A stretch of 51,007 bases of DNA from JAHEZL01 sp046074525 (GTDB taxonomy: Bacteria > Bacteroidota > Bacteroidia > Flavobacteriales_C > GCA-002722245): the NCBI GenBank assembly GCA_046074525.1, contig JBJTOK010000063.1:1-51007 (forward strand), written 5' to 3'. Positions 6,229 through 12,783 of this stretch are shown here, one piece after another. Made by a program: the position numbers and the translations under genes. How positions within the stretch are numbered: the stretch's first letter is position 1; every line of letters begins with the position of its first letter. The notes below the pieces were generated by a model. The model was not told where the DNA came from. It searched no databases and saw only the letters and a list, made by a program, of their open reading frames with translations.

Positions 6229-6321
6229 GAGGCACAGAGTTTTTTCCCCGGAGATCACAGCGTTTGCTCTGTTTTAACCATAACAAACGCTGTGATCTCC
6301 GGGGAAAAAACTCTGTGCCTC
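6229..6321. repeat. 38-bp perfect inverted repeat
   Basis: Left arm 6229-6266 and right arm 6284-6321 are exact reverse complements over 38 bp, with a 17-nt AT-rich loop. The arms contain ...GGCACAGAGTTTTTTCCCC and ...CTCCGGGGAAAAAACTCTG. It lies between the YeeE pair and the next promoter, so it can end transcription or protect mRNA, but length and perfection are more like a dispersed palindromic element than a simple terminator. Confidence 0.9.
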
Positions 6322-6403
6322 TGTGTTTGATTGAGGATAGGGTAAATAAAATGTAAAATTATTCAATTGATAATCAGTGTTTTGTAAAATAATTTTGAAT
6401 ACT

Positions 6404-6423
6404 ATACTAAATTGATAGGAATT
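6404..6423 (+). promoter_or_regulatory. Candidate Rrf2 operator, copy B
   Basis: ATACTAAATTGATAGGAATT, 18 of 20 identical to copy A (2291-2310). It ends 4 bp before the TATATTTG box at 6428-6435, so a bound regulator would block the promoter of the leader/porin/ABC unit. Binding is inferred from the match and position. Confidence 0.65.
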
Positions 6424-6427
6424 GTTG

Positions 6428-6435
6428 TATATTTG
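6428..6435 (+). promoter_or_regulatory. -7 box of the poly-Cys leader/porin/ABC transcription unit
   Basis: TATATTTG matches TAnnTTTG. Transcription from about 6440 would leave some 35 nt before the leader-peptide ATG at 6475. No clear TTG element sits 18-19 bp upstream; that space is taken by the candidate operator. Confidence 0.65.
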
Positions 6436-6474
6436 TCCCCGTCAATTAAAAATTATAATAAAAACATTAAAAAA

Positions 6475-6555
6475 ATGAACAAGTCAGTTTTACCTAGAAC
6501 AAGAGTGATTAACCAGTCAGAAGTAGGATATTGTTGTTGCTGCTGTATGCTTTAA
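6475..6555 (+). CDS. Candidate cysteine-sensing leader peptide (26 aa, five consecutive Cys)
   Basis: A 26-codon ORF: ATG at 6475 after an A-rich tract, TAA at 6553-6555. It begins MNKSVLPRTRVINQ and ends EVGYCCCCCML; the five Cys codons (TGT TGT TGC TGC TGT) run from 6532 to 6546. It sits between the promoter at 6428 and the porin ATG at 6613, where a leader peptide of an amino-acid attenuator would be. Poly-Cys leader ORFs acting as cysteine-responsive attenuators are known in mycobacteria. When Cys-tRNA is scarce a ribosome would stall on the run and change folding of the RNA ahead of the porin. The upstream operator copy and nearby tRNA-Cys and desulfurase genes support a cysteine signal. 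I know of no described example in Bacteroidota, but cannot search. Confidence 0.75.
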   Translation: MNKSVLPRTRVINQSEVGYCCCCCML

Positions 6556-6592
6556 ACAATGAAAAAATTATTTTTATAATCAATACTCTACT
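6522..6592 (+). promoter_or_regulatory. Possible attenuator: two mutually exclusive RNA helices around the Cys codons
   Basis: Helix 1: AGTAGGATATTG (6522-6533) pairs with CAATACTCTACT (6581-6592): 12 positions, one G.U pair and one A.C mismatch. Helix 2: ATTGTT (6530-6535) with AACAAT (6555-6560). They share 6530-6533, so only one can form. The left arm of helix 1 runs to the first Cys codon and would lie under a ribosome stalled on the Cys run. The right arm ends 20 nt before the porin ATG. There is no GC-rich terminator with a T-run, so control would be translational or Rho-linked. Pairing found by eye; no energies calculated. Confidence 0.4.
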
Positions 6593-6612
6593 AATTCTAT
6601 ATACTTAATGTG

Positions 6613-8058
6613 ATGAAAACAAAAATTACAAAATATTCAATCAAAAAGACGGCCGCTCTCCTGCTGATCACTTTTGCCGGAAGCACAGCCTATGCCCAGC
6701 AAACGACAGAAAATCTCTTGAATCACCTCATCAGTAAAAATGTGTTATCGCAGGAGGAAGCGGATTCAATCAGAAGTGAAGCGGCGCTGGAAGCTCAAAA
6801 GAACCTCAAGAATGAAGTTTTTTCCATTGACCTGGAAGCAAGGGGTCGTTCTGAAATCAGGAATGGTTTCCGTCAGCTCCGTTCGGATACTACTTATCCG
6901 GCGATTTTCACTTCGCAAAGAACCCGTTTGAACCTCAATTACAAAAAAGAGAAATTTGCAGCGGCACTTTCGTTGCAGGATATCCGTACATGGGGTGCTG
7001 CCGATCCACGATCAAATGCCGGTACTGTTCAGGTGTTTGAAGCTTGGGCTGAGCCTTTCTTCAACAGCAATCTTTCCCTGAGAATTGGTAAGCAACGCTT
7101 CATGCTGGATAACCAAAGGTTATTTGCACAGAATGACTGGAGGAACAATGCCGGTACGCACGATGCGGTGAACCTGATTTACAATACGGATAAGTTTGAA
7201 GCGCAGACTTTATTCGCATGGAACCAAACAACGGAAGGGAACTTCTACACCAACTTTGCTCCTGTGGGATTCAGCAATTATAAGTCTTTGTTTGTGAACT
7301 ATCTCAAATGGAAAGGTGAGCATCTGGCCCTTACAGGGATCAATTATTATGAAGGGTTCCAGTATGGCGGAACATTCACCAAGAATGCTTTCAACAGAAC
7401 GGAACACCAGAATTTCCGCTATACCAACGGTGGCAGAGTGGAATACACTATCGGTAAATTTTATGCTACTTTGTCAGGTTATGTACAGTGGGGCCACAAC
7501 CAGGTAGGTAAGAAACTCTCTGCTTTCTACATCCAGCCTGAAGTGAAGTACACCGCTACAAATACTGAAATCCGTTTTGGTGCCGAGATCAAAAGTGGTA
7601 ACAATCCGCTGGCGAAAGACAAATGGGCAACTGAATACGACCACGCGTTCCAGTATCCTTATGGTGTAGCACACCGCTTCAACGGTACTATGGAGTTTTT
7701 TGCTTCTTCTTATCCGGGATCTACCAAAGACGTAGGATTGATCAACCCTTACTTCTTCATCGAGCAAAAAATAGGCGAGAAGTTTGCTGTTTCTTTGCAA
7801 AACCACTTGTTCTATTCACAGTGGATTGCTTACGACAGCAAAACAAAGAAGAATGCGCCGAACAATTACCTGGGTTATGAGGGTGATATCCTTCTGACTT
7901 ACCGTCCGAACAAATACACAAAAATCGACCTCGGATTCTCAGCGCTTAAAGCGGATAAAGCATTGGAATGGATCTCCAGCGGCAAGAGCGACTATCTTCC
8001 ATACTGGTCGTACCTCCAGGCTACTTTCAATCCTAAATTATTATCAATTAAAAAATAA
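6613..8058 (+). CDS. Outer-membrane porin, alginate-export/anion-porin-like
   Basis: A 481-residue beta-barrel protein. ATG at 6613 is preferred over the in-frame GTG just before it. The signal peptide is MKTKITKYSIKKTAALLLITFAGSTAYAQ with cleavage near AYA-Q. Next comes a short helical segment (ENLLNHLISKNVLSQEEADSIR, roughly residues 33-55) as seen at the N-terminus of phosphate-selective porins. The rest is alternating, aromatic-rich strand sequence with RIGKQRFMLDNQRLFAQNDWRN, a pattern of the alginate-export-type porin family. The C-terminus does not end in an aromatic residue, as many Bacteroidota barrels do not. First structural gene after the poly-Cys leader and 51 bp ahead of an ABC importer binding protein, so it most likely admits the same anion through the outer membrane. 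Porin class is well supported; substrate is inferred (sulfur oxyanion favoured over phosphate by context). Confidence 0.82.
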   Translation: MKTKITKYSIKKTAALLLITFAGSTAYAQQTTENLLNHLISKNVLSQEEADSIRSEAALEAQKNLKNEVFSIDLEARGRSEIRNGFRQLRSDTTYPAIFTSQRTRLNLNYKKEKFAAALSLQDIRTWGAADPRSNAGTVQVFEAWAEPFFNSNLSLRIGKQRFMLDNQRLFAQNDWRNNAGTHDAVNLIYNTDKFEAQTLFAWNQTTEGNFYTNFAPVGFSNYKSLFVNYLKWKGEHLALTGINYYEGFQYGGTFTKNAFNRTEHQNFRYTNGGRVEYTIGKFYATLSGYVQWGHNQVGKKLSAFYIQPEVKYTATNTEIRFGAEIKSGNNPLAKDKWATEYDHAFQYPYGVAHRFNGTMEFFASSYPGSTKDVGLINPYFFIEQKIGEKFAVSLQNHLFYSQWIAYDSKTKKNAPNNYLGYEGDILLTYRPNKYTKIDLGFSALKADKALEWISSGKSDYLPYWSYLQATFNPKLLSIKK

Positions 8059-8062
8059 ACTT

Positions 8063-8070
8063 TACATTTG
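8063..8070 (+). promoter_or_regulatory. Possible internal promoter before the binding-protein gene
   Basis: TACATTTG fits TAnnTTTG and lies 40 bp before the ATG at 8110, but no TTG element is seen at the right distance. A small inverted pair (AAGTC 8077-8081, GACTT 8086-8090) follows. Weak evidence. Confidence 0.3.
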
Positions 8071-8109
8071 AACCTTAAGTCTAGTGACTTTATAGAATAA
8101 ATAGAAATT

Positions 8110-9090
8110 ATGGCAACAAAATACATAAAAGAGGGATTTGTGATCACAGCGATCGCGTTCTCAGTAGTAGTTACGGCGGCATTTACGCCAAATAAGAAAA
8201 GTACCTCAGCTCCGGTAGTTGAGGAGTTGAGCGGAACCATCAGTGCATCAGGAGCCTTTGCCCTTTATCCTATCGTAGTGAAATGGGGTGAGGAGTTCAA
8301 GAAACTCCATCCGAATGTGAAATTCAATATCTCTGCCGGTGGTGCAGGTAAAGGAATTACCGATGCTTTAGGTGGTTTGGTGAATATCGGGCTCGTTTCC
8401 CGTGACCTCACAGCTGCCGAAATCAAGAAAGGTGCCTACGGCGTAGCTGTTACCAAGGATGCGGTGGTAGCTACCATCAGCTCAAGTAATCCTAATGTTC
8501 AGGAGATTCTTACTAAAGGGATATCCAAAGCAACTTTCAACAATATCTTTATTGTAGGGAAATACAAAAACTGGAAAGAAGCCGGGTTTAAAGTACCTGT
8601 ACCTATCCAGGTGTTTACCCGCTCTGATGCAGCAGGAGCTGCTGAATCATGGGCCAAGTATTTCGGTAAGAAACAGGAAGATATCCAGGGAGTAGGTGTA
8701 TACGGAGATCCAGGCTTGCTGCAAGCTGTGAAAAAAGCTCCGGGCGGAATCGGGTTCAACAACATCGGATTTGCTTACGATGTGAAAACCCGCAAACAAG
8801 TGGCAGGCATCACTGTAGTGCCAATTGATCTTAACGGTAACGGTAAAATTGATGCTGATGAAAATGTATACGGTACCCTTGATCAGGTAGTGGCGGCCAT
8901 CACTTCAGGCAAATATCCTTCACCTCCAGCCCGTGACCTGTTGTTTGTAACCAAAGGCAAGCCAACGGATAAAACAGTGATTGCCTTCATCAAATGGGTG
9001 CTCACCGACGGTCAGAAATTTGTAGGAAGTGCCGGTTATGTGGGCTTCTCTAAGGAAAAACTTGATGGCGAGCTGAAGAAATTAAATTAA
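8110..9090 (+). CDS. Pst-like ABC importer substrate-binding protein with altered anion site
   Basis: A 326-residue periplasmic binding protein of the PstS-like superfamily with an N-terminal hydrophobic export signal (about residues 8-26) and no lipobox Cys. Family segments are visible: SASGAFALYPIVVKWGEEF, FNISAGGAGKGITDALGG, NIGLVSRDL and FTRSDAAGAAESWAKYFG. In E. coli PstS, phosphate is held partly by R135, S139, G140 and T141 of an R-x-D-x-S-G-T motif; here the motif reads R171-S-D-A-A175-G176-A177, so Arg, Asp and Gly remain but the Ser and Thr are Ala. The ligand may therefore differ. Residues 240-251 (DLNGNGKIDADE) form a textbook EF-hand-type calcium loop within the domain. Genomic context (poly-Cys leader, shared operator) points to sulfate or another sulfur oxyanion. 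Automated annotation would likely say phosphate. Confidence 0.85.
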   Translation: MATKYIKEGFVITAIAFSVVVTAAFTPNKKSTSAPVVEELSGTISASGAFALYPIVVKWGEEFKKLHPNVKFNISAGGAGKGITDALGGLVNIGLVSRDLTAAEIKKGAYGVAVTKDAVVATISSSNPNVQEILTKGISKATFNNIFIVGKYKNWKEAGFKVPVPIQVFTRSDAAGAAESWAKYFGKKQEDIQGVGVYGDPGLLQAVKKAPGGIGFNNIGFAYDVKTRKQVAGITVVPIDLNGNGKIDADENVYGTLDQVVAAITSGKYPSPPARDLLFVTKGKPTDKTVIAFIKWVLTDGQKFVGSAGYVGFSKEKLDGELKKLN

Positions 9091-9111
9091 TACATCTTAC
9101 AAAGCATTGCT

Positions 9112-9168
9112 TATATTTGCAATTCTCTATAAAGCAGATAGATTTTATCTTCTGCTTTATAGAGAATT
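9112..9168 (+). promoter_or_regulatory. Promoter-like box plus 18-bp perfect hairpin between binding-protein and permease genes
   Basis: TATATTTG (9112-9119) is followed at once by a perfect 18-bp inverted repeat: AATTCTCTATAAAGCAGA (9121-9138), 12-nt loop, complement at 9151-9168. It lies 19 bp before the first permease ATG. A hairpin here would stabilise the upstream message or reduce read-through, giving more binding protein than permease, as in other ABC import operons. If the box is a real promoter, the hairpin would be the 5' end of a second transcript. Confidence 0.6.
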
Positions 9169-9186
9169 AATTTTGATAAAAATACG

Positions 9187-10086
9187 ATGAGCTTCAGAAC
9201 ATTAAAAGATAAGATCGCCGGTCGCACCATGATGGTCATCACCATCTTGTCCATCCTTCTTGCGGTACTGATGGGGTGGGGTTTGTATTACAAATCTATT
9301 CCTATCCTCGATGCTTATTCCCTTGGTGATTTGCTTGGAACTTCTTCCTGGATGCCGTTCAAGAAGGAATTTGGGTTTTATTCTTTTATCATGGGAACCC
9401 TCTGGGTAACCGGAATAGCTATTCTGATAGCCTTGCCACTTTGCTTGCTTACCTCCATTTATTTGTCGGAATATGCCCATCCGCGCCTTCGCAAAATTAT
9501 AGTGCCGGTAGTGGATTTGCTTTCCGGGATTCCGCCTGTTATTTATGGTGTATGGGGAGTGCTGGTGGTAGTGCCATTTATTGCTGAAGACCTCGGTCCG
9601 GCTTACCTCAGTGAGGATGAATGGACCAGCGGTTATTCGGTTTTGGCCGGAGGTATTGTGCTGGCAGTGATGATTTTTCCTTTGATCGTGAGCCTGCTTT
9701 TAGAGGTGTTTTCCACTGTTCCCAGAGAGATGCAGGATGCGTCGCTTTCATTAGGGGCTACACAATGGCAGACAGTTAAAAAAGTATTGCTCAAAAAATC
9801 ATTGCCCGGAATAATTGCTACTGTAGTGCTTGCTGTTTCCCGTGCTTTTGGTGAAACCATTGCTGTACTCATGGTGTGTGGAAATATGCCTGTGGTACCA
9901 GAGTCGGCTTTCGACAGTGGTTATCCTTTACCGGCGCTTATTGCCAATAATTATGGCGAAATGCTTGCCGATCCTTTGCAGGAATCAGCGCTGATGTTTG
10001 CTGCTTTCCTGCTCTTTGCAGTGATTTTTATTTTTAATGCCATATCCAGAATTGTGCTGGGTAGCATCAAACGCCGATCAGAATAA
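9187..10086 (+). CDS. pstC: PstC-like ABC importer permease
   Basis: A 299-residue inner-membrane permease with about six hydrophobic spans. Family landmarks: LSGIPPVIYGVWG near residues 112-124, the EAA coupling loop DASLSLGATQWQTVKKVLLKK (about 186-206) and RAFGETIAVLMVCGN (about 219-233), all as in PstC. Five bases separate it from the second permease. The symbol reflects the family, not proof that phosphate is the substrate; with the altered binding protein and sulfur-regulon context, sulfate or a related anion is the better guess. Start ATG at 9187 follows an 18-bp hairpin and gives the usual short cytoplasmic N-terminus. Confidence 0.88.
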   Translation: MSFRTLKDKIAGRTMMVITILSILLAVLMGWGLYYKSIPILDAYSLGDLLGTSSWMPFKKEFGFYSFIMGTLWVTGIAILIALPLCLLTSIYLSEYAHPRLRKIIVPVVDLLSGIPPVIYGVWGVLVVVPFIAEDLGPAYLSEDEWTSGYSVLAGGIVLAVMIFPLIVSLLLEVFSTVPREMQDASLSLGATQWQTVKKVLLKKSLPGIIATVVLAVSRAFGETIAVLMVCGNMPVVPESAFDSGYPLPALIANNYGEMLADPLQESALMFAAFLLFAVIFIFNAISRIVLGSIKRRSE

Positions 10087-10091
10087 ACGTT

Positions 10092-10937
10092 ATGAACAGA
10101 AGAAAAACAGAAGAATATTTTTTCAGGGGACTGATGATCCTGGCCACGATTATTGTGGTGGCCAGCTTCTTCATGATCGTGGGAACCATTCTTAAAAAAG
10201 GTTTACCAGCCCTCGACTGGGATATGGTGAGTAAGGTTCCTTCCGGCGGATTTTATCTTGGAGGTGAAGGAGGCGTGTTAAATGCTATCGTGGGTTCGGT
10301 TTATATAGCTTTGGGTTCGTCAGTGCTGGCCTTGATCATTTCTTTGCCAGTGGTGATTTACATCAATCTTTATCTTAAAAAGAGTTCCTGGTTTGGTAAT
10401 CTTACCCGACTTGGTTTTGATATCCTTTTTGGTATTCCATCGATTGTTTATGGTGCCTTCGGATTTACACTGATGATTTATTTCGGTATGACGGCCTCTC
10501 TTTTAGGAGGTTTGGTAGCAGTTACTTTACTCATCATGCCTATCATGGTAAGAACGATGGATGAAGTAGTACGCACCGTTCCGAAGGAATTGTCGGATGC
10601 TTCCTTTTCATTAGGTGCTACACGGCTGGAAACTTCCAAAGTTATTCTGAAGCAGGTGGCTCCCGGTATTTTCACAGCTTTTCTTCTGGCATTGGGCAGG
10701 GGAGTGGGTGATGTGGCATCGGTGATGTTCACTGCCGGCTTCAGCGACAATATTCCTATGGCTCTCGAAGATCCTGCGCCGACTTTGCCGCTGGCGATTT
10801 TCTTCCAGTTGGGGGTTGCCGATGAAACTGTTCAGGCAAGAGCATATGCTTCGGCAGTGGTTCTGACGGCTATTGTGTTAATCATCAGCATCAGTGCACG
10901 TATTTTAAGTAAACGCTTTTCAAAAAATAAAGTATGA
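10092..10937 (+). CDS. pstA: PstA-like ABC importer permease
   Basis: A 281-residue permease, partner of the preceding one. Landmarks: GGVLNAIVGSVYIALGSS, LFGIPSIVYGAFGF, and the EAA loop DASFSLGATRLETSKVILKQ. The segment GRGVGDVASVMFTAGFSDN replaces the usual PstA sequence (ARAIGETAPLLFT as I recall it), a departure in a membrane segment near the translocation path. Its stop overlaps the ATPase start (ATGA), so the two are translationally coupled. Symbol given for the family; substrate uncertain. Confidence 0.87.
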   Translation: MNRRKTEEYFFRGLMILATIIVVASFFMIVGTILKKGLPALDWDMVSKVPSGGFYLGGEGGVLNAIVGSVYIALGSSVLALIISLPVVIYINLYLKKSSWFGNLTRLGFDILFGIPSIVYGAFGFTLMIYFGMTASLLGGLVAVTLLIMPIMVRTMDEVVRTVPKELSDASFSLGATRLETSKVILKQVAPGIFTAFLLALGRGVGDVASVMFTAGFSDNIPMALEDPAPTLPLAIFFQLGVADETVQARAYASAVVLTAIVLIISISARILSKRFSKNKV

Positions 10938-11698
10938 CCTTTGAAACTCCACATATCAGCGTTCAGAACCTGAACCTGTATTATGGCGCAAATCATGCGT
11001 TGAAGAATATTTCAATTGATATTCCCGATAAAAAAGTAACGTCGTTTATCGGTCCGTCGGGTTGCGGGAAAACCACATTGCTCAAAACTTTCAACCGTCT
11101 GCACGATTCTTCCCTCGAAGTGAAAGTAGAAGGGAAAGTATTGCTGGATGGCGAAGATGTTTACGCCAAAGGGGTTGATGTAACACGCATCCGCAAGAAG
11201 ATGGGCTTGCTCTCACAACGCCCTTTCCCGCTGCCAATGTCGATTTATGACAACATAGCTTACGGTCCGCGCATCCATGGCGAACGCGACCGTCACAAGC
11301 TGGATCAGCTCGTGGAAGAGCATTTAAAAGATGTTGCGCTTTGGGATGAAGTAAAAGATCGTCTGAAAGCTCCGGCCTCCCGATTGTCTATCGGTCAGCA
11401 ACAGCGTTTGTGCCTTGCCCGTGGATTGGCAGTGAAGCCGGATATCATCCTCGGAGATGAGCCAACTTCTGCATTGGATCCTGTGTCGACACAAAAAATT
11501 GAAGAGCTCTTTTTGCAGCTGAAAGAGAAATATACTATCGTTCTTGTTACGCACATTTTGCGTCAGGCGAGAAGGGTTTCCGACTATTGCGCCTTTGTGT
11601 ACATGGGCGAAATAGTGGAGTTTGCCCCAACGGAGGAACTGTTGTTGAACCCGAAGGAAAAACTCACTAAAGAATATGTACGAGGATTTTTAAGTTAA
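10934..11698 (+). CDS. pstB: PstB-like ABC importer ATPase with LSIGQ signature
   Basis: A 254-residue ATPase that drives the importer. Walker A is GPSGCGKTT (residues 40-48), Q-loop Q95 in LLSQRPFPLPMSIYDNIAYG, signature LSIGQQQRLCLARGL (151-165), Walker B IILGDEPTSALDP (171-183), and an H-loop VTHILRQARRVSDYCAF. It aligns with PstB, but the ABC signature is LSIGQ rather than LSGGQ, Walker B has LGDEP instead of LLDEP or LMDEP, and the Q-loop RPFPLP replaces the usual KPNPFP. The motifs still look catalytically complete, so this is a divergent active subfamily, not a dead gene. It follows the second permease with a 4-bp overlap and is 24 bp before the peroxiredoxin. Confidence 0.88.
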   Translation: MTFETPHISVQNLNLYYGANHALKNISIDIPDKKVTSFIGPSGCGKTTLLKTFNRLHDSSLEVKVEGKVLLDGEDVYAKGVDVTRIRKKMGLLSQRPFPLPMSIYDNIAYGPRIHGERDRHKLDQLVEEHLKDVALWDEVKDRLKAPASRLSIGQQQRLCLARGLAVKPDIILGDEPTSALDPVSTQKIEELFLQLKEKYTIVLVTHILRQARRVSDYCAFVYMGEIVEFAPTEELLLNPKEKLTKEYVRGFLS

Positions 11699-11722
11699 CC
11701 AACCACTAAAAAAGTTATAATT

Positions 11723-12361
11723 ATGGGTTTACGTTTAGGGGACATCGCTCCCAATTTTACAGCCAACACCACAGAAGGTGTTATCGATTTTCATCAATAC
11801 ATCGGAGACGGATGGGTAGTTTTGTTTTCACATCCTGCCGACTACACGCCGGTATGTACTACCGAACTTGGAACTGTAGCGAAATACAAAGCTGAGTTCG
11901 ACAAAAGAAATACAAAGGTGATTGCATTGAGTGTTGATGGTTTGGAATCCCACAAAGGATGGGTGAATGACATCAATGAAACACAAAACACTACAATTAA
12001 CTTTCCTATCATTGCAGATGAGGATAAGAAGGTTTCTGAGTTGTACGACATGATTCATCCGAATGCCAATGACAAATTTACTGTTCGTTCAGTGTTTGTT
12101 ATCGGTCCGGATAAAAAAGTAAAACTCATCATTACTTACCCTGCTTCTACAGGACGAAATTTTGATGAGTTGCTGCGTGTGATTGATTCATTGCAGCTCA
12201 CTGCCAATTACAGTGTGGCAACTCCAGCTAACTGGAAGCATGGTGAGGAAGTGGTGATCGCTCCGGCCATCAGCACTGAAGATGCGAAAACTAAATTCCC
12301 GAAAGGGTTTAAAGTAGTGAAGCCTTATCTGCGTCTTACACCGCAGCCGAATTTGAATTAA
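11723..12361 (+). CDS. 1-Cys peroxiredoxin (Prx6 type)
   Basis: A 212-residue thiol peroxidase reducing hydrogen peroxide and organic hydroperoxides. The peroxidatic Cys is C45 in PADYTPVCTTELG. No other Cys is present, and the long C-terminal dimer domain (ANWKHGEEVVIAPAIS...FKVVKPYLRLTP) is that of the Prx6/1-Cys class. It is the last gene of the importer unit, 24 bp after the ATPase and closed by an intrinsic terminator 9 bp past its stop. Linking a peroxidase to a sulfur-uptake operon makes sense because cysteine and sulfide chemistry generates oxidants and because thiol pools supply its reductant; this is inference. Confidence 0.93.
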   Translation: MGLRLGDIAPNFTANTTEGVIDFHQYIGDGWVVLFSHPADYTPVCTTELGTVAKYKAEFDKRNTKVIALSVDGLESHKGWVNDINETQNTTINFPIIADEDKKVSELYDMIHPNANDKFTVRSVFVIGPDKKVKLIITYPASTGRNFDELLRVIDSLQLTANYSVATPANWKHGEEVVIAPAISTEDAKTKFPKGFKVVKPYLRLTPQPNLN

Positions 12362-12370
12362 GAAAATGAA

Positions 12371-12395
12371 AACCCGGTTTCGACCGGGTTTTTTT
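12371..12395 (+). terminator. Rho-independent terminator of the importer/peroxiredoxin unit
   Basis: AACCCGGT (12371-12378), TTCG loop, ACCGGGTT (12383-12390), then five further T. An 8-bp stem capped by a tetraloop; a strong intrinsic terminator. Confidence 0.9.
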
Positions 12396-12783
12396 ATGCT
12401 TGTTTACTCCGTCATTATCTCCTGATCGTCATTGCGAGGAGATTTGATATTAAGAGGAGAAGCGAAGCTTCGGTCTTCGAAGCAACCTCTTTTCTTTCTT
12501 CTTTTCAAAGATGCAAGACTTACTTTTTTGTCTTGAAACAAAAAAGTAAGCAAAAAAATTCAAGAGCCAGGATATGCTTCGGCCCGCCTCGCCAAAAACG
12601 CGTTGCCTCCGTTCCTCCGGCCGCGCTTTTTGGCTCACCACCAACACGTGGCCCACATCCTGACTCGGGCCCGCGCACGAAGTTTGCGGCTTATGCGCAA
12701 CCATTCTTCCTCCTGACCTAAATCAATCCTCTATTTGATCTACGTCACTGCTTTTGTTCCTTCAATTTTCCATTTTTGAAGAG
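12396..12783. repeat. Intergenic region with dispersed-repeat-like elements, no gene
   Basis: It contains CGTCATTGCGAGGAG near 12428-12442 followed by GAAGC repeats, the pattern of a short interspersed element common in many bacterial genomes. There is a 13-bp inverted pair, CTTACTTTTTTGT (12519-12531) and ACAAAAAAGTAAG (12538-12550), then a GC-rich stretch about 120 bp long (roughly 12580-12700) richer in GC than its surroundings. A small plus-strand open frame at 12533-12721 is made of this repeat and is not called as a gene. Confidence 0.5.

Noticed and set aside
6165..6356. 63-codon open frame across the 38-bp inverted repeat
   Set aside because: It is built from the palindrome itself and the end of the second YeeE gene; no independent coding signal.
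12533..12721. 62-codon open frame in the GC-rich intergenic repeat
   Set aside because: The sequence has the look of a dispersed non-coding repeat and the translation is Pro/Arg-rich without a family.
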